Part shown: positions 1 to 7,341 of the stretch, piece after piece
Position numbering within the stretch: position 1 is the first letter of the stretch
Layout: each line of letters opens with the position of its first letter
DNA from: Atribacterota bacterium
GTDB lineage: Bacteria; Atribacterota; Phoenicimicrobiia; Phoenicimicrobiales; Phoenicimicrobiaceae
Assembly (NCBI GenBank): GCA_030666935.1
Contig: DAOUWX010000061.1
Location: 1 to 9,076, forward strand
Direction of reading: 5' to 3'
DNA length: 9,076 nucleotides
The notes under the pieces: generated by a model
Databases searched by the model: none
Seen by the model: only the letters and a program-made list of their open reading frames with translations
What the model was told of the DNA's origin: nothing
Program-made: the position numbers and the translations under genes

Positions 1-3000
1 GTATATTTTTTATGTCAGGATATCCTTGTTGATATAGACAAAAAACATAATTCCTCTAATTGGCTTTATCAGGCATTTCAGTTTGCCCTCTCTAAATCTT
101 TCCCTGAAACAGTAGATCTATCCTTTAAGGATATCTCCCCTAATTGCCGAAAAACTTTCTTGCTCTATTTAGAAATTTTAAGAGTAATCTCGAAATTCCA
201 AAAGTCGTCCGGTGATCCTACTTTTCACGGCAAATATCCCCTGAATTTCTTAACTTCTGAAGAAAAAAACAAACTAGAGAATCCTGCTGAATACAAAAGA
301 TTTTTAAAAGCATTTAATGATGAATATATCTACGAAATGATGAAATTAAGCCAGGAAGTTTTAAAGTACAATACTCTTGACCATATATGCGGTGTAAACT
401 GGATTGCTTTATTTATAGGCAGGCAGTTATATAATCTGGATCTTCCCGTTGATTTGGGGAGGATTTCGGGATCGGCAGCAGGACATGATATTGGAAAATA
501 TGGATGTAAAGATATTGAAGTAGAAAGAACTCCTTATTTGCATTATTACTATACTGATATGTGGTTTGAAAAACATAATATCCCTTATATCGGACATATT
601 GCAGTTAATCATTCTGTTTGGGATTTGGAATTGGATAATTTACCCTTAGAATCACTTATATTAATTTATTCTGATTTTCGGGTTAAAAATACTAATAATA
701 GTTCTAAGGCGGAGATGAGAATCTTCAGTCTAAAAGATTCTTTTCAAGTAATTTTAGAAAAACTGGATAATGTTGATGAGAAAAAAAGAAAAAGATATTG
801 CCGGGTTTACGAGAAATTAAAAGACTTTGAAGATTATATGATAAACTTAGGGGTAAATGTAGATGTAGAGAATAAAGAGATAAGTTCTTGTAAAAAAGAT
901 AGAAAACCATATTACCCTCTCATGCAGGGTCAAGAAGTTATCCAAAATATAAAATATCTTTCTATAGAACATAATATAAATTTAATGCACGAACTCCGAG
1001 ATGAATCTTCTCTTAATTCACTTTTAGAATTAGCCCGAAGCGAAAAAGATTGGAACAATCTACGGGAATATCTGCAAATATTTATTGAATATTCCACCTA
1101 CTTGACTCAAAAACAAAAGATGATTACCTTGAGATATTTATACGAACAATTAACTCATCCGGAAGATGAAATAAGAAGGAGAAGTGCAAACCTTATCGGT
1201 TTATTGATTGCCAGTTTTGATGAAGATTACCGCAAGGAGATTCCTCAGAATGTTACTCTAAAACCACCAGCGATTACCAGTGTTAATTTATTGGAAAGAT
1301 ATTTAAAATATTTTTTACAGCCAGACCATAAAAAGATTACTCTTCATCAATCTCGAATTATTAATAGTACTGAGAATATGATTTCTTCTCTATTTTCTAA
1401 CTGTCGCAATAATCATCAGGTAAGCAATTATAGAAAAAGTATTTTAAAGCACTATAAAAAAGACCGGTATACTGATGAAGATATTCAACTGTGTTTGATA
1501 GAAACTGCCAAGCATATATCAATCTGCTCAGATGAAAAATCTGCAAAGGTATTATTTGATTATATTATAAAGATGTTACAGAAGGAGAATCATAATCTTA
1601 GACTTACTGCTTTAGAGGTAGTCTATGATTTAACACCTCAAATTGATAAAAAATTTAGATTTATAAATAACTTAAGAAAATTATTTGCTGGTAACATTTC
1701 TACCTCAGTACTTCCTGCTGAAAATTATTTAAATATGAAGATAGTTGAATTATTAGGCTTGGATGAGAGCATCGTAAAGAAGTATATCGAATTTTATCGA
1801 AGAGATATAGAGAAGATACAGTATATATTTCTAAGTAATCTTAAAACTTCAACCAGTGGAATAATTAAAAAAATTCAGATAGAACTTTTATTAGAGCATA
1901 CCTTAAAGAGCAAGCAGGAAGAAATCTATACTGCTTTGCATTTTTGTAATATTTTGAAAGTTAGCGGTATAGAAGATATTAGAAATATGGCCGGTAAAGC
2001 CCTGATAAATTTAATGCCTTCCTTGTCTTTTCAACAGAGGAATGATATAGCCATTGAACTATTGCGGGCTTTAGAAATGGAAGATTATCAATTTACTAAA
2101 TATATTCCTTACTATTTAGGTCAATTAATACTCTATCTTACACCTAATGAGTTAGAGGAACTTGTTGATGATTTAATAGAAAAAATCAAACAGTCAGATC
2201 CCAAATTAAGCTCATTGCTGCTTAGGACCATTGGTATAGCCATTGCTAATTACTCTAAGTACCGGGAAAGATTTTCAGAAGAAGAGGAATCATACGAAAA
2301 CAGGCTTAGCAAGATGATCGGTATCCTTTTGAATGGCTTTGTACACTATAATTTAAAGGTGAAACAGGCAGCATTTAGAGTTATCGGTAAGGAAATATTT
2401 GGTTCAAGACATCTCAGCTTAGAAGAGAAAAACCATATATTTAAACTTATTGCAAAAAAAATTCTTACTCTGTTAGCTCCCGTAAATAAGGAAGGTCTGA
2501 TGTTTTTAATAAATTGTATCGGACTTAAATATATGTATAAATTTATCTCTGATTATAATTTTTCTAAGGGAAGCATAAATCTTGAAATTCCGAACAAAAT
2601 AGCTTTCTTCCCAGGAGCTTTTGACCCGTTTTCCTTAGGCCACAGAGAGATTGCCAGAGCAATAGAAAATCTTGGTTTCGAAACATATTTGGCTGTTGAT
2701 GAGTTTTCCTGGTCTAAAAGGACTCAGCCACACCTCTTCAGAAAGAATATAATAAATATTTCTATTGCCGATGAACTTAATGTATATTTATATCCTGAGG
2801 ATTTACCGGTAAACATTGCAAATCCGGATGATTTAAAGGCTTTAAGGAGGAATTTCCCCTTTTCCGAGGTTTATATTGTAATAGGAAGTGATGTTATATT
2901 AAATGCTTCTGCTTATAAAAAGAAAAAATCAGAAAATTCAATCCATACTTTTCCTCATATTATTTTTGATAGAAGGGCTTCAAATTCTATCGAGGAAGAA

Positions 3001-4749
3001 AAGAAAAAAGTTCAAATGCCAATTGAGAATATTGGAGAAAATACCTTCAGTCTTAACCTTGCTACCCGCTATGAAGAAATAAGTTCAACTCAAATAAGAA
3101 ATAATATAGATGAAAATAGAGACATTTCCAGACTTATCGACCCTTTGGCTCAGAAATATATTTATAAAAATAGTTTATATCAAAGAGAACCTCAATATAA
3201 GAGTGTAGTACAAACTATCTCTATCGATGCGCAGGTAATTGAAGATATTACTCCGGATTTAATAAAAGAACTTTGCCAGAAAGTACTTTCTAAATATAAT
3301 CGAATCAAAGTATCTAAAAAATTGCTTGAGTTTACTCGTAAATTAAACCCGAGAATTCTACTATTACGAGATGTCCGCCATAATGGAATGATATTGGGTT
3401 TTTCAGCTTTTCATTGGGTTCGTTCAAACATTCTTTTCCAGGAGTTTAAGGATAATTTGATATCTGAGTATATCCGGGAAAATGCAGTTGGCCGCACTAT
3501 AGTTATTGATGGTATTTTTACCATAAGTGATATGGAAAATAGATCCGGACTTGAAAACCTTGAGCAGGTTATTCTTACTGAAACCCTTTCTTTTTGTATA
3601 GAGAAAGATTATAATTATACGATATTCAGGAATGTATTAAATGATTATCCTTTAAATTCTTTAAACGAAAATTTAGAACTTATGGGGTTTTATCGCTTAC
3701 CTTTCAGCGATAAAGATAATCCGGTATTTGTAGTGGATATAAGTAAACCCTGTATAGTCAATCTGGATACCGAGACTATTATAAAAGAACCTTTCTGCCA
3801 AAATTTAAACATTAAAAAATCAGTTATAATGTCACGTAAACGATTATTAAAATCGTTTACTACTTTTTATCCCGGGAATGTTGTTTTGCCATTTAATATA
3901 GATTTAATTAATCAGACCATTGTAAAGAAAATTTGCAGGATAAATGATGTTTCCACAACGCCGTTAACCCCTCGAGCTTTAGGAAGGTCAATGTGTGTGC
4001 CCTTTGGAAAGATATTACATAAGATGGTAGTACCTAACACGGTAACTAAATCTCTTCATACAGAAAAAATATTTGCTTCCGATATGAAAAGTTTTGAGAT
4101 TGATGCCTTCCCAAATTATATGAGTCTGGAAAATCAGGTTAAAATAATTCATTCATTTGATATGCCCGTAATTCTTATTGATGACTATTTGCACAAGGGG
4201 TATAGAATAAAAACCCTTGAGCCCCTATTTAAAAAATATAATATTAAGGTTAAAGAAATAATTGTGGGAGCACTATCCGGTAGTGGAAAAGAGATAGCAA
4301 CTATATTAAATAGAGATGTTGATTGTGCCCATTTTATTCCCAATCTTAGATTATGGTTTAATGAAAGCGAACTGTATCCCTTTATTGGCGGAGACGCATT
4401 AAGGAGAAAAATAAGGACTCAAGGAAATTTAGTTAGATCTATCAGTCAGGTACTACCCTATACTTTTCCTTCATTTATTAAAAATGTTTCTGCAAAAATC
4501 ATCTATAATTTTTCCGAAGTTTGTATTGAAAATGCTTTAAACATATTAGGTGCTCTGGAAAATGAATACCAGATAATTCAACAAAGGAAATTGACACTTG
4601 ATCATTTGGGAGAAGTAATTATTTATCCCCGATATCCTGACCAAGGAGAAGATATGGATTATAATTTAAACCTTAGCCCTTCTCATTATTTAGGAAATAG
4701 CCTTGAACTTTTACGACGAACCAAAAGAATGACAGACAGGGGAATGTGA
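1..4749 (+). CDS. Giant multidomain protein: HD phosphohydrolase, HEAT-like, NadD-like nucleotidyltransferase, GNAT-like and phosphoribosyltransferase-like domains (5' end outside window)
   Basis: The frame is open from base 1 to the TGA at 4747-4749, so at least 1582 residues are visible and the true start lies upstream. A TTG at 160 is only an internal codon. Domains in order: (a) an HD domain at about nt 370-680, with His at 382, His-Asp at 484-489, later His at 574, 595 and 610, and Asp at 673; (b) a long alpha-helical, HEAT-like region at about nt 940-2560; (c) a nucleotidyltransferase at about 2590-3180 with GAFDPFSLGH (2614-2643), a GSD turn (2884-2892) and ISSTQIR (3079-3099), as in NadD and cytidylyltransferases; (d) a GNAT-like fold at about 3210-3760, with strand IDGIFTI and terminal GFYRLP; (e) a type I phosphoribosyltransferase-like domain at about 3830-4600, with ILIDDYLHKG as the PRPP loop (about 4171-4200). 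There is no obvious membrane segment, so it is probably cytosolic. The substrate is unknown; nucleotide or NAD-precursor metabolism is an inference. The domain calls in (a) and (c) are firm, (e) is good, (b) and (d) are weaker. Confidence 0.88.
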   Translation, partial: VYFLCQDILVDIDKKHNSSNWLYQAFQFALSKSFPETVDLSFKDISPNCRKTFLLYLEILRVISKFQKSSGDPTFHGKYPLNFLTSEEKNKLENPAEYKRFLKAFNDEYIYEMMKLSQEVLKYNTLDHICGVNWIALFIGRQLYNLDLPVDLGRISGSAAGHDIGKYGCKDIEVERTPYLHYYYTDMWFEKHNIPYIGHIAVNHSVWDLELDNLPLESLILIYSDFRVKNTNNSSKAEMRIFSLKDSFQVILEKLDNVDEKKRKRYCRVYEKLKDFEDYMINLGVNVDVENKEISSCKKDRKPYYPLMQGQEVIQNIKYLSIEHNINLMHELRDESSLNSLLELARSEKDWNNLREYLQIFIEYSTYLTQKQKMITLRYLYEQLTHPEDEIRRRSANLIGLLIASFDEDYRKEIPQNVTLKPPAITSVNLLERYLKYFLQPDHKKITLHQSRIINSTENMISSLFSNCRNNHQVSNYRKSILKHYKKDRYTDEDIQLCLIETAKHISICSDEKSAKVLFDYIIKMLQKENHNLRLTALEVVYDLTPQIDKKFRFINNLRKLFAGNISTSVLPAENYLNMKIVELLGLDESIVKKYIEFYRRDIEKIQYIFLSNLKTSTSGIIKKIQIELLLEHTLKSKQEEIYTALHFCNILKVSGIEDIRNMAGKALINLMPSLSFQQRNDIAIELLRALEMEDYQFTKYIPYYLGQLILYLTPNELEELVDDLIEKIKQSDPKLSSLLLRTIGIAIANYSKYRERFSEEEESYENRLSKMIGILLNGFVHYNLKVKQAAFRVIGKEIFGSRHLSLEEKNHIFKLIAKKILTLLAPVNKEGLMFLINCIGLKYMYKFISDYNFSKGSINLEIPNKIAFFPGAFDPFSLGHREIARAIENLGFETYLAVDEFSWSKRTQPHLFRKNIINISIADELNVYLYPEDLPVNIANPDDLKALRRNFPFSEVYIVIGSDVILNASAYKKKKSENSIHTFPHIIFDRRASNSIEEEKKKVQMPIENIGENTFSLNLATRYEEISSTQIRNNIDENRDISRLIDPLAQKYIYKNSLYQREPQYKSVVQTISIDAQVIEDITPDLIKELCQKVLSKYNRIKVSKKLLEFTRKLNPRILLLRDVRHNGMILGFSAFHWVRSNILFQEFKDNLISEYIRENAVGRTIVIDGIFTISDMENRSGLENLEQVILTETLSFCIEKDYNYTIFRNVLNDYPLNSLNENLELMGFYRLPFSDKDNPVFVVDISKPCIVNLDTETIIKEPFCQNLNIKKSVIMSRKRLLKSFTTFYPGNVVLPFNIDLINQTIVKKICRINDVSTTPLTPRALGRSMCVPFGKILHKMVVPNTVTKSLHTEKIFASDMKSFEIDAFPNYMSLENQVKIIHSFDMPVILIDDYLHKGYRIKTLEPLFKKYNIKVKEIIVGALSGSGKEIATILNRDVDCAHFIPNLRLWFNESELYPFIGGDALRRKIRTQGNLVRSISQVLPYTFPSFIKNVSAKIIYNFSEVCIENALNILGALENEYQIIQQRKLTLDHLGEVIIYPRYPDQGEDMDYNLNLSPSHYLGNSLELLRRTKRMTDRGM

Positions 4750-4763
4750 GGACGGAAGAAAAC

Positions 4764-4798
4764 AGTATCGAGTATCGAGTATATAGTATATAGTAAGG
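4764..4798 (+). repeat. Five-unit heptamer tandem array (AGTATnn)
   Basis: Read directly, the units are AGTATCG, AGTATCG, AGTATAT, AGTATAT and AGTAAGG, exactly 35 bp with the last unit degenerate. It starts 14 bp after the stop codon of the large gene. A related array of the same length lies at 8513-8547 in the opposite orientation, which suggests a dispersed repeat family of the genome rather than a chance low-complexity patch. The function is unknown. Confidence 0.8.
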
Positions 4799-4821
4799 AA
4801 TAGCGTGGAACATATAGCATT

Positions 4822-4846
4822 AAAACGCAAAGCTAAAAACGCAAAG
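4822..4846 (+). repeat. 11-bp direct repeat AAAACGCAAAG, two copies
   Basis: Two exact copies of AAAACGCAAAG lie at 4822-4832 and 4836-4846, separated by 3 bp. They follow the heptamer array and precede the AT-rich hairpins. No protein binding site is recognised in them. They may be part of a composite intergenic repeat. Confidence 0.7.
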
Positions 4847-4849
4847 TGC

Positions 4850-4910
4850 AAAACCAAATCTCAAAATTTAAAATTGAGATAAAAAGTTTTGAATTTTAAA
4901 TTATGGTTTT
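4850..4910. repeat. Overlapping AT-rich inverted repeats forming two alternative hairpins
   Basis: The compact hairpin pairs ATCTCAA (4858-4864) with TTGAGAT (4874-4880) around a 9-nt loop. The larger fold pairs AAAACCA (4850-4856) with TGGTTTT (4904-4910) and, inside that, AATTTAAAATT (4865-4875) with AATTTTAAATT (4892-4902). The two folds share bases 4865-4875 or their neighbours, so they exclude one another. No T-run follows on the + strand as in a normal terminator. The structure could be a repeat remnant or a 5' leader element of the operon; nothing in the sequence decides between these. Confidence 0.5.
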
Positions 4911-5000
4911 TCGCTTTAAATTTTTAATTTAATAGTAATTTATAAATCAATTTATCTATTCCGCAAACTGAAAAAATTATAATTATAAGAAGGATTTTTA

Positions 5001-6245
5001 ATGTATTTCTATAAACTAAAAAACAAGATACTAATTTCACAATTGGAATACAGTGAATTAAATAAAATATCTGAAAGCGAAGCCAAAGAGAGCAAAGAAA
5101 TAATTTATGTGCTTAACCGCACAAACCCCTTAAAATCCAGAAGATATTTTAGCATTACTGACCAATCCCTAATTTTTTTGAAAGAAGAAGGTATCCACCT
5201 TCTGCAAAAATCCAAAAAGATTGATTACAATTTACCCCTATGGCTCAACGAAAGAATAAAAGAAAAAAGAGTGAGTTCACTTAATACCGAATATCCTAGC
5301 TGGCAAGATGTGTTAACTTATAAACTTCCTTCCCGGTGGAAAGTGAATATTGTAGGATTGGGTGATGTAGGAGGGACTCTCCTTACCGGTTTGAGATTAT
5401 TGGGAGGAAGTTGTGTTGAATCTATCGGAATATATGATAAAAATACAAGCGCGATAAAAAGATGGGAATTAGAGGCAAATCATATATTTTATCCTTTTGC
5501 TGCCCAAAAATTCCCTGAGGTTTATCAGCTAAGAGAAGAGAATGTTTTTGATTGTGATATGTTTGTATTTTGCGCAACTGTAGGAGTTCCTTCTTTGGGA
5601 GAAGAACAAGAAGATGTGAGAATGAAGCAGTTCGAAGGAAATTCTAAGATAATCTCTGATTATGTCCGAAAAGCACGGGAAAAATCGTTTAAGGGGATAT
5701 TTGCAATTATCTCAGACCCGGTAGACTTATTGTGTAAAACTGTTTTTTTAACCGGCAATAAAAACACAAGCGGAGAATTTGATTTTAAAGGATTGACAGC
5801 AGATCAGATAAGAGGATATGGATTAGGAGTGATGCATGCTCGGGCAATCTATTATTCAAGACAAAATACTGAAACTGCTAAATATAATCGAGAAGGTAGA
5901 GCCTTTGGTCCTCATGGCCAGGGTTTGGTAATTGCCAACAGTTTAAAAAAATATAATAAAAGTCTTTCAGAGAAGCTTACCGATCAGACCATAAAAGCAA
6001 ACTTAGAAGTAAGAAAAGCCGGTTTTAAGCCTTATGTAGCCCCTGCCTTATCTTCCGGGAGCTATCCCCTTATTGCCACCATGAGTGGGAAATGGCATTA
6101 TAGTGCAACCTTTATAGGAGGGGTATTTATGGGAGCGAAAAATAGATTGCTTAAATCAGGAACTGAAATCGAAAGGCTAGACCTCCCAGTTAACTTAGTA
6201 GAGAAAATTCAAGAAAGCTATAAGGAATTGGGTAATATCTTATAA
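5001..6245 (+). CDS. Divergent lactate/malate dehydrogenase-like NAD-dependent protein with N-terminal extension
   Basis: The product has 414 residues. The ATG start is supported by GAAGGA six bases upstream. About 110 N-terminal residues precede the usual LDH/MDH start and match nothing I recognise. The Rossmann fold then begins with IVGLGDVGGT (residues 117-126), and Asp146 ends the second strand, as expected for NAD rather than NADP. Further LDH/MDH landmarks are Arg207 followed seven residues later by Asn214 (substrate-loop Arg and the Asn after it), SDPVD (238-242, where NPVD is usual), HAR (279-281, around the substrate Arg) and GPHGQG (303-308, around the catalytic His). The family oxidises or reduces 2-hydroxy/2-keto acids with NAD(H) in the cytosol. 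Several motif residues deviate, including the expected Asp of the Asp-His relay, so the substrate and even the activity are uncertain. It is the first gene of a probable operon, 28 bp ahead of the flavoprotein gene. Confidence 0.85.
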   Translation: MYFYKLKNKILISQLEYSELNKISESEAKESKEIIYVLNRTNPLKSRRYFSITDQSLIFLKEEGIHLLQKSKKIDYNLPLWLNERIKEKRVSSLNTEYPSWQDVLTYKLPSRWKVNIVGLGDVGGTLLTGLRLLGGSCVESIGIYDKNTSAIKRWELEANHIFYPFAAQKFPEVYQLREENVFDCDMFVFCATVGVPSLGEEQEDVRMKQFEGNSKIISDYVRKAREKSFKGIFAIISDPVDLLCKTVFLTGNKNTSGEFDFKGLTADQIRGYGLGVMHARAIYYSRQNTETAKYNREGRAFGPHGQGLVIANSLKKYNKSLSEKLTDQTIKANLEVRKAGFKPYVAPALSSGSYPLIATMSGKWHYSATFIGGVFMGAKNRLLKSGTEIERLDLPVNLVEKIQESYKELGNIL

Positions 6246-6273
6246 ACAATATCTCAATAGAGGGAATTATTTT

Positions 6274-7323
6274 ATGGAAACTATTTATTTGATTATTCCG
6301 GGAAAAATGTCGGATAATTTTGCTGAGATTGTCAAAATAGCCACAGAAAATTATCAATTAACAATTATTAAGACGACCGAAGATATCCCTGCCCTCAAAA
6401 ACAAAAAGATCATATTTGCTGTTGAATTAGATGAATGCGGATTCAATATTCCTTTATTTGAAATGCTTTTAAAATTGAAGGAAAGGGGAGATGATTCCCT
6501 TTTAGGTTCAAGAGCCGTAATTATAATCCAAAGTTCGAGTGAATTATTTACTAAGAGTACCGCCCAAAAAATAGTTTTTTTAACCAATCAGATGGGATGT
6601 AGATTTCCTGGTCATCCGGCTGTAGAAGCTACTCATAATCTTAATAATTTTATTACCCGGCAAAAAACATTCAACCTACCTCTTTTAGAGATTTACAAAG
6701 AACAGGCCAAAGAATTAGTACAAAAATTAAGGGAAGAAAGTTTAAAATTAATTAATAGACCAAAGATACTTGTGCTGCATTCGAGTTTGTTTAAGACATC
6801 TAATACTCTTATGCTTTGGAAAATGGTAAAAGAAAACCTTGGCGGGGAAGATATAAGAGAACTCCATGTAGAAAATGGAACTGTGGTAGACTGCAGAGGG
6901 TGTTCTTATAAAACCTGTATTCATTATAGTGAAGAAAAAAGCTGTTTTTATGGGGGGATTATGGTAAAAGAAATTCTCCCCGCGATAGAAGAGGCTGATT
7001 GTATCATCTGGCTATGTCCCAATTATAATGATGCGATATCCGCAAAGCTTATGGCAGTTATTAACAGAATGACTGTGCTTTATAAGAGGGCGAAATTTGG
7101 GGATAAAACCATATTCTCCATTGTTGTCTCCGGAAACTCAGGGAGTGATTGTGTAGCTAAACAGTTAATAGGGGCTTTAAATATTAACAAAGGATTCAGA
7201 CTGCCTCCTTATTTTGCTTTAAAAGCTACTGCCAATGACCCCGGGTCAATAATGAATGTCTTGGGAATAGACAAAAAAGCAAAAGAATTTGCTGAAAACA
7301 TAAAAAGAGAGATTAAAAAATAA
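6274..7323 (+). CDS. NADPH-dependent FMN reductase / flavodoxin-fold protein with cysteine cluster
   Basis: The product has 349 residues. The ATG start is preceded by AGAGGG (6259-6264) at a 9-nt spacing. The C-terminal half, from about residue 163, is a flavodoxin-like FMN-reductase domain: strand KILVLHSS, a phosphate-binding loop with TSNT (175-178), and PNYNDAISAKL (249-259), which matches the usual FMN-contacting PxY...K region. Cysteines 207, 210, 215 and 224 lie where iron-sulfur flavoproteins carry their cluster, but the spacing CX2CX4CX8C is unlike the classic compact Isf motif. The N-terminal 160 residues alternate predicted strands and helices (IYLIIPG, KIIFAVEL, AVIIIQSS) and may be a second, degenerate flavodoxin-like or Rossmann-like domain; I do not recognise it. 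The likely role is flavin-based electron transfer in the cytosol. It lies between the dehydrogenase-like gene and rlmN (18 bp downstream), consistent with co-transcription. Confidence 0.83.
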   Translation: METIYLIIPGKMSDNFAEIVKIATENYQLTIIKTTEDIPALKNKKIIFAVELDECGFNIPLFEMLLKLKERGDDSLLGSRAVIIIQSSSELFTKSTAQKIVFLTNQMGCRFPGHPAVEATHNLNNFITRQKTFNLPLLEIYKEQAKELVQKLREESLKLINRPKILVLHSSLFKTSNTLMLWKMVKENLGGEDIRELHVENGTVVDCRGCSYKTCIHYSEEKSCFYGGIMVKEILPAIEEADCIIWLCPNYNDAISAKLMAVINRMTVLYKRAKFGDKTIFSIVVSGNSGSDCVAKQLIGALNINKGFRLPPYFALKATANDPGSIMNVLGIDKKAKEFAENIKREIKK

Positions 7324-7341
7324 AGAGATTTAATTTATATT

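Larger units (their letters stand above)
4750..5000. other. Repeat-rich intergenic region between the giant gene and the three-gene operon
   Basis: This 251-bp stretch has no credible coding frame. In order it holds a 7-bp tandem array (4764-4798), an 11-bp direct repeat (4822-4832 and 4836-4846), two mutually exclusive hairpins (within 4850-4910) and very AT-rich sequence up to the ribosome binding site GAAGGA (4989-4994). There is no clear intrinsic terminator for the upstream gene and no convincing promoter. A weak candidate is TTGAGA (4874-4879) with TAAATT (4897-4902) at a 17-nt spacing, but it lies inside the hairpins. Confidence 0.7.

Noticed and set aside
160..162. TTG as the start of the giant gene
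   Set aside because: The frame is open to base 1 and has no ribosome binding site there, so the protein begins upstream of the window.
427..612. Minus-strand 61-codon frame
   Set aside because: It lies inside the HD domain of the giant gene, which is clearly coding on the + strand.
725..910. Minus-strand 61-codon frame
   Set aside because: It is antisense to the giant gene, with low-complexity content from A-rich codons of the + strand.
4764..4846. CRISPR array
   Set aside because: The repeats are 7 and 11 bp without unique 30-bp spacers, and no cas gene is present.
4978..4983. TATAAT as a -10 box for the operon
   Set aside because: It would start transcription at or past the ribosome binding site (4989-4994), and no -35 box lies at the right distance.
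6354..6587. Minus-strand 77-codon frame
   Set aside because: It is antisense to the flavoprotein gene and shows no recognisable domain.
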